From the NCBI GenBank assembly GCA_014380545.1, contig JACMJP010000233.1, forward strand, positions 1-6,442: a DNA stretch of 6,442 nt, in the 5' to 3' direction. The notes below the pieces were generated by a model, which was not told the origin of the DNA, did not search any database, and was given only the letters and a program-made list of their open reading frames with translations. The stretch's first letter is position 1, and the number at the start of each line of letters is the position of its first letter. Positions 1 through 5,356 of the stretch are shown here, piece after piece. The DNA is from Chitinophagales bacterium (GTDB lineage: Bacteria; Bacteroidota; Bacteroidia; Chitinophagales; BACL12). The position numbers and the translations under genes were made by a program.

Positions 1-26
1 AGTATAGAATTACCTGCAAACAATAT

Positions 27-65
27 AAAATCGCAAAGTCCCTTATAAGCATCTTTGCGATTTTT
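27..65 (+). terminator. Rho-independent terminator of an upstream gene outside the window
   Basis: Two perfectly complementary 12-base arms (27-38 and 53-64, core TCGCAAAG / CTTTGCGA) enclose a 14-base loop, and the right arm runs into five T (61-65). This is the form of an intrinsic terminator for a plus-strand transcript entering from the left. The left arm starts with four A after an AT-rich stretch, so it might also work weakly on the minus strand. No gene can be assigned to bases 1-26. The hairpin separates the following gene from transcription upstream. Confidence 0.75.
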
Positions 66-125
66 ATTACTTATAAATCTCCTGCATAAAAAAAATATTA
101 CTTTATCAACATAAATGGAATTATT

Positions 126-668
126 ATGAATCGATGGTCAAAACTTTTTTTCTCAGCTACTATCCCTCTATTGATATTTGCAGCAGACAAAAATAATTTC
201 AGCAATCCCCACACAATTTACTCTGATGTTGGGGCGGATAAGAAACAGATATCTGATATGCTGGATGCTTTTCATGCTGCCGCAGCAAAAGCAGATTTTG
301 AAGAGTACTTTAACTATTTTACTGAAGATGCTGTATTTATTGGTACTGATGCTACAGAGAACTGGAGCAAAAAAGATTTCATGGCTTTTTCCAAAACTTA
401 TTTTGACAGGGGCTCAGCATGGAGTTTTACATCTCTTGACCGCCATATTTATTTCGGCAATAATAATGATATTGCATGGTTCGATGAATTATTAAATACA
501 CAAATGAAAATTTGCAGGGGTTCAGGAGTGGTAGTAGAACAAAATAATGAATGGAAAGTGCAGCAATATGTTTTGTCAATGACCATTCCGAACAGTGAAT
601 CAGATGAGATCATAAAGATTAAAACAAATATTGAGGATTCAATCATCAGGAGTTTGAGTGGGAAATAA
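126..668 (+). CDS. Exported SnoaL-like / NTF2-fold protein (DUF4440-type)
   Basis: This 180-residue protein starts with a likely Sec signal peptide: basic residues R3 and K6, a hydrophobic core at about 7-19, and probable cleavage near A19/A20. There is no lipobox cysteine, so a soluble periplasmic or secreted protein is expected. Residues about 40-155 resemble the SnoaL_3/NTF2-like fold: a first helix (QISDMLDAFHAAAAKADFEE), then a strand with TEDAVFIGTDATENW (66-80), a KDF helix, DIAWFDELL (115-123) and a terminal strand EWKVQQYVLSMTIPN. The family is a cone-shaped barrel used by many unrelated enzymes and binding proteins, so no reaction can be assigned. The start is the only reasonable ATG, since it carries the signal peptide; a weak GGAA lies five bases upstream. 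I see no clear promoter between the terminator and the start. The gene stands alone and converges on the phosphorylase-like gene. Confidence 0.85.
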   Translation: MNRWSKLFFSATIPLLIFAADKNNFSNPHTIYSDVGADKKQISDMLDAFHAAAAKADFEEYFNYFTEDAVFIGTDATENWSKKDFMAFSKTYFDRGSAWSFTSLDRHIYFGNNNDIAWFDELLNTQMKICRGSGVVVEQNNEWKVQQYVLSMTIPNSESDEIIKIKTNIEDSIIRSLSGK

Positions 669-714
669 CCTTCATCTCATGATAAGAATTGAGAATTACT
701 AATTAAGCAGATTG

Positions 715-745
715 CCACCAAAGCATTGCATTATTATTTTGGTGG
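715..745 (+). repeat. Inverted repeat downstream of the NTF2-like gene
   Basis: The arms CCACCAAA (715-722) and TTTGGTGG (738-745) are perfectly complementary and enclose a 15-base loop. The hairpin begins 47 bases after the stop codon of the NTF2-like gene. No T run follows it on either strand, so it is not a classical intrinsic terminator. It could stabilise the 3' end of the mRNA or be a chance structure. Confidence 0.35.
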
Positions 746-869
746 AGAGGGAAGGATAAAAGAGAGGGTCAGAATAAGTATCAGTTGAGATTTAATAATT
801 ATAATATTTTGAAAATTATTAGGAATTATAAAAATTTCCCGTTCACTTATTCTTTTCGTAAACTTATAA

Positions 870-899
870 GGAGATCACAAAATATGTGATCGCCGTTTT
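870..899 (+). terminator. Possible intrinsic terminator in the convergent gap
   Basis: The arms GATCACA (873-879) and TGTGATC (885-891) enclose a five-base loop. After one A/G mismatch the stem is extended by two outer G-C pairs (870-871 with 893-894). On the plus strand the stem is followed by G and four T (896-899), which is a weak U tract. It lies about 200 bases beyond the NTF2-like stop codon, so it would be a late terminator for that gene. On the minus strand no T run follows. Confidence 0.4.
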
Positions 900-928
900 A
901 TAAATAAACAGTAAAAACTTTATTTATA
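899..928 (-). repeat. AT-only inverted repeat after the phosphorylase-like gene
   Basis: Ten-base arms TATAAATAAA (899-908) and TTTATTTATA (919-928) enclose a ten-base loop. The pair lies 46 bases beyond the stop codon of the minus-strand phosphorylase-like gene. The stem has no G-C pair, so it would be weak. It might be a 3' end structure of that transcript, or chance in AT-rich DNA. Confidence 0.25.
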
Positions 929-973
929 TATTAAACCATTCTTTTAATGAAATCCCGAAAAGAAAATCTAATC

Positions 974-2680
974 CTACCCTTCTCCCTCCAACGCACTTTT
1001 GATTAAATTTTCTACCGGGTTATACTCTGCATTATAAATTTTCTGATAATATTCTGTAGCCATTCTATCGCTGTCGAAGAAAGGATAAATATCATGCATG
1101 CTGTTTGAAATTATATGTTTCCATTTAGTGCCATTCTCATAATACGCAGGAATAACTTCATTCTCAAGCACATTCATAATATTTTCGTGATCGTAATTAT
1201 CAATTTCTTCAACACTTAATTTTGTATGATCCGCAACAGGTGTTACAAAACTATTCCCGCCATGTTTTGCAAATTCAGGAATCCATCCATCACTTATGGA
1301 AACATTAATTGATCCGTTCATAGCTGCTGTCATGCCACTTGTTCCGCTTGCTTCATGCGGACGTCTTGGGGTATTCAACCAAACATCAGATCCCCTTTTT
1401 AATAAATAACTCAGCAATATTTCATAACCAACTAGCACCGCACAATTATTCCTTCCATGTGTGTAAGAAATAAGATCATTAAACATATTTACAGCGCCAT
1501 GATCAGTTGGATATGGTTTTCCTGCCCATATAATTTGGACGGGGTGTTTTTTATTGTTTAACATTTGCAGGAAACGTTCTTTATTGCGCATAATTAAATT
1601 CGCCCTTTTATACCCGGCAAATCTTCTCGCCCAAACAATTGTGAGCACATCAGGATCAAATATTTTTCCCGTTTGATTTGCTACTACTTCAAACAATTCT
1701 CTTTTCATTTCTTTTTTCAAAACTATCATTTCACCAACATCCCTGTTTATAAATGCCCGGTCGAATTGTTTATCTGCCCAGAATTTTTTATTCTGTGCAT
1801 TTGTAATATGGGTTATAGAACAGATGCCTTTATATTGTTTCCACATTTCCCTCGAAACTGCACCGTGTAATTTTGAAACACCATTTGCAATTTTACTCAT
1901 GTACAATGCAGAAGGCGTATAACTTAAATTGTCTCCTTCTGCGTTTGTAATATGGCGTACAAGTTCAAGTGGCACATTGCTGAAAAAATTCATGCGTTGC
2001 AAAAAATCAATTTGCTGTTCTTCATTTCCGGCTTTTTCGGGTGTATGCGTTGTAAACACAACTTTATTTCTTACCGCATCAATGTTTTTCAATTGTGAAA
2101 GTAAATAAAAGCATAAAGGCAATGCATGCCCTTCATTCATATGATAAATATCTGCGCCACCTAATTTTTCAACTACTTTGGCTCCGCCAATTCCCAATAA
2201 CATGTGCTGCGCAATTCTATTCTCTCCATAATTATCATATAATTTATTTGAATATGCTCTTGCTTTATCACTATTTTCAGGAAAATCTGTTGTCATTAAA
2301 AATAATGGTGCGCTTCCAAATTCTTCAGGAGAGAGATAATATGTTTTCACTTTTACATCTTCACCGTCAATTGCAATAGTAAATTCAACATCCGTTTGTT
2401 TTAAAAATGTATAAAATTTTTTCTGGAATTGCACACCCATGTACCCATGATCATCTCTTGTTTGATCATAATATCCGTGCCGCCATAAAATACCGATACC
2501 AATAACATTTTGTTTTAATTCGTATGCACTGCGCATGTGGCTTCCTGCAAGAAATCCCAAACCGCCACTGTATATTTTTAATGCCTGGTGTATGGCGAAC
2601 TCCATACTGAAATAAGCTACTTTTTTTCTGAATGCAGGATTTACTGCATATGGAAATGTCCAATTCTTATGTTCTATCAT
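974..2680 (-). CDS. glgP: GT35 alpha-glucan phosphorylase homologue lacking the PLP lysine
   Basis: This 568-residue protein belongs to the compact bacterial branch of glycogen/alpha-glucan phosphorylases (GT35, GT-B fold, cytoplasmic). The family releases glucose 1-phosphate from alpha-1,4-glucans. Visible motifs in order are VAYFSMEFAI (21-30), the glycine-rich GGLGFLAGSHMRSA (39-52), YHMNEGHALPL (179-189), FTTHTPEKAGNEEQ (209-222, with the active-site histidine at 212) and WARRFAGYKR (350-359, with R353 and K358 at the phosphate-contacting positions R569 and K574 of rabbit phosphorylase). EASGTSGM (443-450) is followed by T451, where the family signature has the lysine that forms the Schiff base with pyridoxal phosphate. 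The codon is clear (ACA, 1330-1328). Without this lysine ordinary phosphorolysis is not expected, so the function is uncertain. The fold looks complete. The ATG at 2680 lies 21 residues ahead of the first motif, a normal distance. It is probably transcribed alone, from a promoter about 40 bases upstream. Confidence 0.85.
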   Translation of the reverse strand: MIEHKNWTFPYAVNPAFRKKVAYFSMEFAIHQALKIYSGGLGFLAGSHMRSAYELKQNVIGIGILWRHGYYDQTRDDHGYMGVQFQKKFYTFLKQTDVEFTIAIDGEDVKVKTYYLSPEEFGSAPLFLMTTDFPENSDKARAYSNKLYDNYGENRIAQHMLLGIGGAKVVEKLGGADIYHMNEGHALPLCFYLLSQLKNIDAVRNKVVFTTHTPEKAGNEEQQIDFLQRMNFFSNVPLELVRHITNAEGDNLSYTPSALYMSKIANGVSKLHGAVSREMWKQYKGICSITHITNAQNKKFWADKQFDRAFINRDVGEMIVLKKEMKRELFEVVANQTGKIFDPDVLTIVWARRFAGYKRANLIMRNKERFLQMLNNKKHPVQIIWAGKPYPTDHGAVNMFNDLISYTHGRNNCAVLVGYEILLSYLLKRGSDVWLNTPRRPHEASGTSGMTAAMNGSINVSISDGWIPEFAKHGGNSFVTPVADHTKLSVEEIDNYDHENIMNVLENEVIPAYYENGTKWKHIISNSMHDIYPFFDSDRMATEYYQKIYNAEYNPVENLIKSALEGEG

Positions 2681-2718
2681 ATTTGATTTTTTATCCGGCT
2701 TGTTTTCACAAACAGGTG

Positions 2719-2749
2719 CGAAGATAGAAAGATGAATTATTTGTGCAAG
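2719..2749 (-). promoter_or_regulatory. Candidate promoter of the phosphorylase-like gene
   Basis: On the minus strand CTTG (2749-2746), 19 bases and TATCTTCG (2726-2719) match the Bacteroidota consensus TTTG-N19-TAnnTTTG with one mismatch in each element. The predicted start of transcription is near 2715, giving a leader of about 35 bases. The leader has no Shine-Dalgarno sequence and ends in an A-rich run before the ATG. Confidence 0.5.
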
Positions 2750-2823
2750 TAGTTGGACAGGATGTTATAAACAAATTGAATTGAATTATCTATCACAGAA
2801 TTGAAAATTTTGAGCTATTTCAC

Positions 2824-2850
2824 AGCTTAGTGTGTTTTTCACATTAAGCT
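2824..2850. repeat. Hairpin overlapping the mnmA stop codon
   Basis: AGCTTAGTGTG (2824-2834) and CACATTAAGCT (2840-2850) form an 11-pair stem around a five-base loop. The single non-Watson-Crick position is G-U in plus-strand RNA but C-A in mnmA mRNA. The mnmA stop codon (2846-2844) lies inside the stem. No T run follows on either strand, so this is not a typical intrinsic terminator. It may mark or protect the mnmA 3' end. Confidence 0.5.
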
Positions 2851-3953
2851 ACCGTAAAGCTGTTTAAAATATGCCCGCCGCCAATTACATCATCACCTTC
2901 ATAAAAAACAGCACTTTGCCCAGGTGTAATTGCAGAAACAAGAGAATTAAATTCCACCCGCATTAAATTATCTTCCATAAATAGTTTGCTTTCAGCACCT
3001 GGAGTTTTATAGCGGATTTTTGTATTTACTTCAAAACCATCATCAACAGTTTCATATTTCTGCATATTTAAATTGCGCACGAACATGCCGTTTCTTTCAA
3101 GTTCATTCTCTAAACCGAGAATAACTACATTTTTATCAGGAATTATTTCTGTAACAAAATAAGGTTTACCTAAAGCTATTCCCAATCCTCTTCTTTGACC
3201 AATTGTATAAAAAGGATATCCTTTATGATTGCCGAGAATATTTCCATTTTTGTCAACAAATAATCCACCGTCAACTTTTTCTTCCAGTCCCTCAACTTTT
3301 CTTTTTAAAAACCCACGGTAATCATTATCCGGTACAAAACAAATTTCATAACTCTCACTTTTATTTGCAAGATCAAAATACCCCATGTCTTTCGCCATTT
3401 GCCTGATATCTTTTTTATGCAAATGCCCTACAGGAAATTTTGTGCGTTGCATACATTTTTGACTAAGCCCCCACAACACATAACTCTGATCTTTATTTTC
3501 ATCTAATCCTTTTGAAATATAAAATCTGCTACTATCAATGTTTTGTTTTAATTGCGCATAATGCCCGGTTGCAATAAATTCACAATTCATCGCATCTGCT
3601 CTTTTTAATAATGCTTCCCATTTAATATGCGTATTACATAACACACATGGATTAGGTGTTCTGCCCGCAAGATATTCATCCACGAAATTGTCAATTACAT
3701 AATCACCGAATTCTTCCCGGATGTCAATAATAAAATGATGAAATCCCTTTTCAACAGCAATTTGCCTTGCATCATTTATAGAATCCAAACTGCAGCATCC
3801 GGTTTCTTTTTTGCTGCCGCCACTGGAAGCATAATCCCATGTTTTCATGGTAATACCCACCACTTCATATCCTTCTTCATGCAAAAGAATAGCTGTAACA
3901 GTACTGTCAATACCGCCGCTCATTGCTACCAAAACTTTTCCGTGTTTGCTCAT
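2844..3953 (-). CDS. mnmA: tRNA-specific 2-thiouridylase MnmA
   Basis: MnmA adenylates and thiolates the wobble uridine (U34) of tRNAs for Lys, Glu and Gln in the cytoplasm, giving the 2-thio part of mnm5s2U-type bases. The 369-residue length is normal for the family. The N-terminal PP-loop ATPase motif SGGIDS is at 12-17. NPCVLCN (101-107) carries the catalytic cysteine, C106, which corresponds to C102 of E. coli. ATGHYA (128-133) and DQSYVLWGL (155-163) follow, and EICFVPDNDYRGF (203-215) supplies the second active-site cysteine, C205. GYPFYTIGQRRGLGI (245-259) and the C-terminal beta-barrel region IRYKTPG complete it. GCCS at 52-55 is an extra cysteine pair that I recall from Bacteroidota MnmA. 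The ATG at 3953 places the PP-loop at the usual distance from the N terminus. The gene lies 138 bases after tetR on the same strand and probably has its own promoter. Confidence 0.97.
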   Translation of the reverse strand: MSKHGKVLVAMSGGIDSTVTAILLHEEGYEVVGITMKTWDYASSGGSKKETGCCSLDSINDARQIAVEKGFHHFIIDIREEFGDYVIDNFVDEYLAGRTPNPCVLCNTHIKWEALLKRADAMNCEFIATGHYAQLKQNIDSSRFYISKGLDENKDQSYVLWGLSQKCMQRTKFPVGHLHKKDIRQMAKDMGYFDLANKSESYEICFVPDNDYRGFLKRKVEGLEEKVDGGLFVDKNGNILGNHKGYPFYTIGQRRGLGIALGKPYFVTEIIPDKNVVILGLENELERNGMFVRNLNMQKYETVDDGFEVNTKIRYKTPGAESKLFMEDNLMRVEFNSLVSAITPGQSAVFYEGDDVIGGGHILNSFTVA

Positions 3954-4039
3954 TGCCCTATCTCTTATCCCGCTAAAAGCTGGACGTTACTTTATTTTTT
4001 ATCGGATCCTTGTATAAATTAAAGAATTAACTTTAAATG

Positions 4040-4047
4040 CAAAGTTA
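4040..4047 (-). promoter_or_regulatory. Candidate promoter element upstream of mnmA
   Basis: On the minus strand TAACTTTG (4047-4040) matches the Bacteroidota -7 element TAnnTTTG exactly, but no TTTG lies 17-19 bases upstream of it. Alternatively its own TTTG (4043-4040) could be a -33 element for TAATTTAT, 18 bases downstream. Either reading puts the promoter in the tetR-mnmA gap. An AT-rich inverted repeat TTAAAG / CTTTAA (4019-4024, 4031-4036) lies next to it. Confidence 0.35.
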
Positions 4048-4091
4048 CAATTTTGAGTAGTGGAAAGTTCGGAATACTCTTGACCCGGTTT

Positions 4092-4751
4092 TTATTTTAA
4101 TGATCTTAAAAATGTTTCAATTTGTCTTTCGCCCTGCTTGGTGGCGTAAGGATACAGAAGATGCGCTATTAACTCAAGGTAATGCTTAAACACTTTTTTC
4201 TTTGATAAATGCTTGTAGCTGACCCTTGCTTCTGAAAGCCAAAACCTGGCTGTTAGTGAAAGCGCTGAAACAAGAAAATTAATTTGATTTTCAGTTATTT
4301 GCTGTTTCATGAATTTGTTTTCAACAAGTTCAAGGATATTCTTTTTGAGTGTTGCATATCTTGCCTGCTGTGTTTTTAAATATGCTTTCTGAACTTTTAT
4401 GTTTTGTTCAAACTGCTGCACAAAACTGATGAATAAACAACGGTACTGATAATGGTTTTCAAAAACCTGGTGATATCTTTTCAGGAAATCAGACATTGTT
4501 AAACCATCTACGACTGTGATGGTTTTTGAATTTAATTCAGCTAATTGTTTGGAAATAGCATAAGTGATTTCATCCTTTACCGGAAAATAATAGGTAACGT
4601 TTCCCACCCGCAGGTTCAGGTCATTTGCAATCTCCCGAACCCCTACGTATTCGATACCCTTCTCATTAAATAATTTAAGGGCATATCGGAGGATTAAATT
4701 TTTTGTTTCGTTTTGTTTGGACGTTGTCCTAACTTGTTTATCTTTGGACAT
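4092..4751 (-). CDS. TetR/AcrR-family transcriptional regulator
   Basis: This is a 219-residue protein with a TetR-type N-terminal DNA-binding domain. Residues 14-33 form the first helix, ending ALKLFNEKGIEYVGVREIA. The helix-turn-helix is at about 38-56 (VREIANDLNLRVGNVTYYF), with the typical YYF close of the recognition helix. A variable all-helical ligand and dimerisation domain follows (about 70-219), and its ligand cannot be read from sequence. The length is normal. The ATG at 4751 is the only usable start: an in-frame stop lies 12 bases upstream and no further start codon occurs before the HTH. A perfect 17-base palindrome covers this start codon, and a second imperfect copy lies inside the first codons, so the protein very probably represses itself and the divergent cupin gene. 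Its predicted transcription start lies within about two bases of the ATG, so its mRNA may be leaderless. Residues 1-13 are rich in polar and basic residues. Confidence 0.93.
   Translation of the reverse strand: MSKDKQVRTTSKQNETKNLILRYALKLFNEKGIEYVGVREIANDLNLRVGNVTYYFPVKDEITYAISKQLAELNSKTITVVDGLTMSDFLKRYHQVFENHYQYRCLFISFVQQFEQNIKVQKAYLKTQQARYATLKKNILELVENKFMKQQITENQINFLVSALSLTARFWLSEARVSYKHLSKKKVFKHYLELIAHLLYPYATKQGERQIETFLRSLK
4716..4732. promoter_or_regulatory. Second, imperfect operator copy (O2)
   Basis: TTTGGACGTTGTCCTAA differs at two of 17 positions from the perfect palindrome centred 27 bases away. Six of its eight arm positions are complementary. It lies inside the tetR reading frame and its first four bases are the -33 element of the cupin promoter. 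I infer a secondary binding site for the adjacent TetR-type regulator. Confidence 0.6.
4716..4746 (+). promoter_or_regulatory. Predicted promoter of the cupin gene
   Basis: TTTG (4716-4719), 19 bases and TATCTTTG (4739-4746) match the Bacteroidota consensus exactly. Transcription is expected to begin near 4750, leaving about 22 untranslated bases before the ATG at 4772. Both elements are covered by predicted operator sites (4716-4732 and 4743-4759), which is the arrangement expected for repression. Confidence 0.75.
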
Positions 4752-4759
4752 TGTCCAAA
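4743..4759. promoter_or_regulatory. Perfect palindromic operator (O1) at the tetR start codon
   Basis: TTTGGACATTGTCCAAA has two perfectly complementary eight-base arms around a single central T (4751), which is the first base of the tetR ATG on the other strand. It overlaps the -7 elements of both the cupin and tetR promoters. Position, symmetry and size fit a TetR-family operator. Binding by the adjacent regulator is inferred. Confidence 0.8.
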
Positions 4760-4786
4760 ATTAAACAACTTATGAAAGAATACAAA
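4756..4786 (-). promoter_or_regulatory. Predicted promoter of the tetR gene
   Basis: On the minus strand TTTG (4786-4783), 19 bases and TAATTTTG (4763-4756) match the Bacteroidota consensus exactly. The predicted start of transcription is near 4752, one base from the A of the tetR ATG. The -33 element lies inside the cupin coding region. The promoter is the mirror image of the cupin promoter around base 4751. Confidence 0.7.
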
Positions 4787-5320
4787 TTACCACACACTAT
4801 CCAAAATAAATTTGGAGAGAAACTTACCTTTCTGCGCATCACAAATAATGGCAGTAAAGAAATACTGGAAGTAGAAAATGAAGTACTACCTGGGAGAGGA
4901 CCAGTAATGCATGTGCATTATAAACAGGATGAGTCATTAACCGTTGCTGAAGGAAAGTTAGGATATCAAATTCTGGGGGGAGAAGAAAAATTTGCAGGAG
5001 TGGGAGAAACAATTACTTTTAACCGGGGAGAATTCCATCGTTTCTGGAATGCCGGAGATTCTATATTGAAGTGTAAAGGCTGGATATCGCCACCCAATAA
5101 TATTATTTATTACCTGGAAAATATTTATCACCTCATGGATGAAGGGAATGGTGAACCGGGAGGTTTTGATGCAGCATATCTAGTTACAAAATACAAAAGC
5201 GAATTTGATGTAAAGGCAATTCCATCATTTGTAAAAAGTGTAATTTTTCCTGCTGTTATATTTTTCGGAAAGCTCAGCGGAAAACATAAAAAATTTGTGG
5301 ATGCGCCTGAGGCAAAATAA
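4772..5320 (+). CDS. Cupin-domain protein controlled by the divergent TetR
   Basis: This 182-residue protein has a single cupin beta-barrel. Motif 1 is GRGPVMHVHYKQDESLTVAEGKLG, with metal-ligand candidates H47, H49 and E54. Motif 2 is GETITFNRGEFHRFWN, with H89 as fourth ligand and N in place of the usual P. All four metal-binding positions are kept, so an enzyme or metal-dependent binding protein is possible; the substrate is unknown. C-terminal to the barrel, a helical region leads to a hydrophobic stretch of about 17 residues (SFVKSVIFPAVIFFGKL) and a basic tail, which may touch the membrane. I chose the ATG at 4772. A TTG at 4751 would add seven residues (MSKIKQL), but it lies inside the operator and almost on the predicted transcription start. 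The gene shares a 17-base operator with tetR and is probably its main target. Confidence 0.85.
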   Translation: MKEYKLPHTIQNKFGEKLTFLRITNNGSKEILEVENEVLPGRGPVMHVHYKQDESLTVAEGKLGYQILGGEEKFAGVGETITFNRGEFHRFWNAGDSILKCKGWISPPNNIIYYLENIYHLMDEGNGEPGGFDAAYLVTKYKSEFDVKAIPSFVKSVIFPAVIFFGKLSGKHKKFVDAPEAK

Positions 5321-5356
5321 TTTTTCTAAGAATTATAATTAATAGTGCAGTAAAGG

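Larger units (their letters stand above)
669..973. other. Gene-free 305-base stretch between convergent genes
   Basis: I see no credible gene, tRNA or promoter here. The stretch separates the 3' ends of the plus-strand NTF2-like gene and the minus-strand phosphorylase-like gene. It holds several inverted repeats: CCACCAAA / TTTGGTGG (715-722, 738-745), an AT-only pair (793-800, 814-821), GATCACA / TGTGATC (873-879, 885-891) and TATAAATAAA / TTTATTTATA (899-908, 919-928). A purine-rich run of about 28 bases (741-768) follows the first hairpin. Some of these probably act as 3' end structures for the two convergent transcripts. Confidence 0.6.

Noticed and set aside
115..129. Four-codon reading frame overlapping the start of the NTF2-like gene
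   Set aside because: ATG to TGA overlaps the gene start like a coupled leader peptide, but it is too short and has no initiation signal of its own.
793..821. AT-only inverted repeat TAATAATT / AATTATTA
   Set aside because: It has no G-C pair and lies in very AT-rich DNA, where such repeats are expected by chance; it is not listed as a separate feature.
2753..2759. TTGGACA half-site upstream of the phosphorylase-like gene
   Set aside because: It matches one arm of the tetR/cupin operator, but the other arm is absent and a seven-base match can occur by chance. No regulon link is claimed.
1673..3406. Plus-strand open frames inside the phosphorylase-like and mnmA genes
   Set aside because: They lie fully within strongly recognisable genes on the other strand, have no family motifs and show the composition of antisense shadows.
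3981..3988. TGGACGTT half-site upstream of mnmA
   Set aside because: It resembles the left half of the second operator copy, but it has no matching right arm and is not placed on a recognisable promoter element.
5304..5325. Possible terminator GCC-TGA-GGC with a T run after the cupin gene
   Set aside because: The stem is only three pairs and the T run lies several bases away, so it would not work as an intrinsic terminator.
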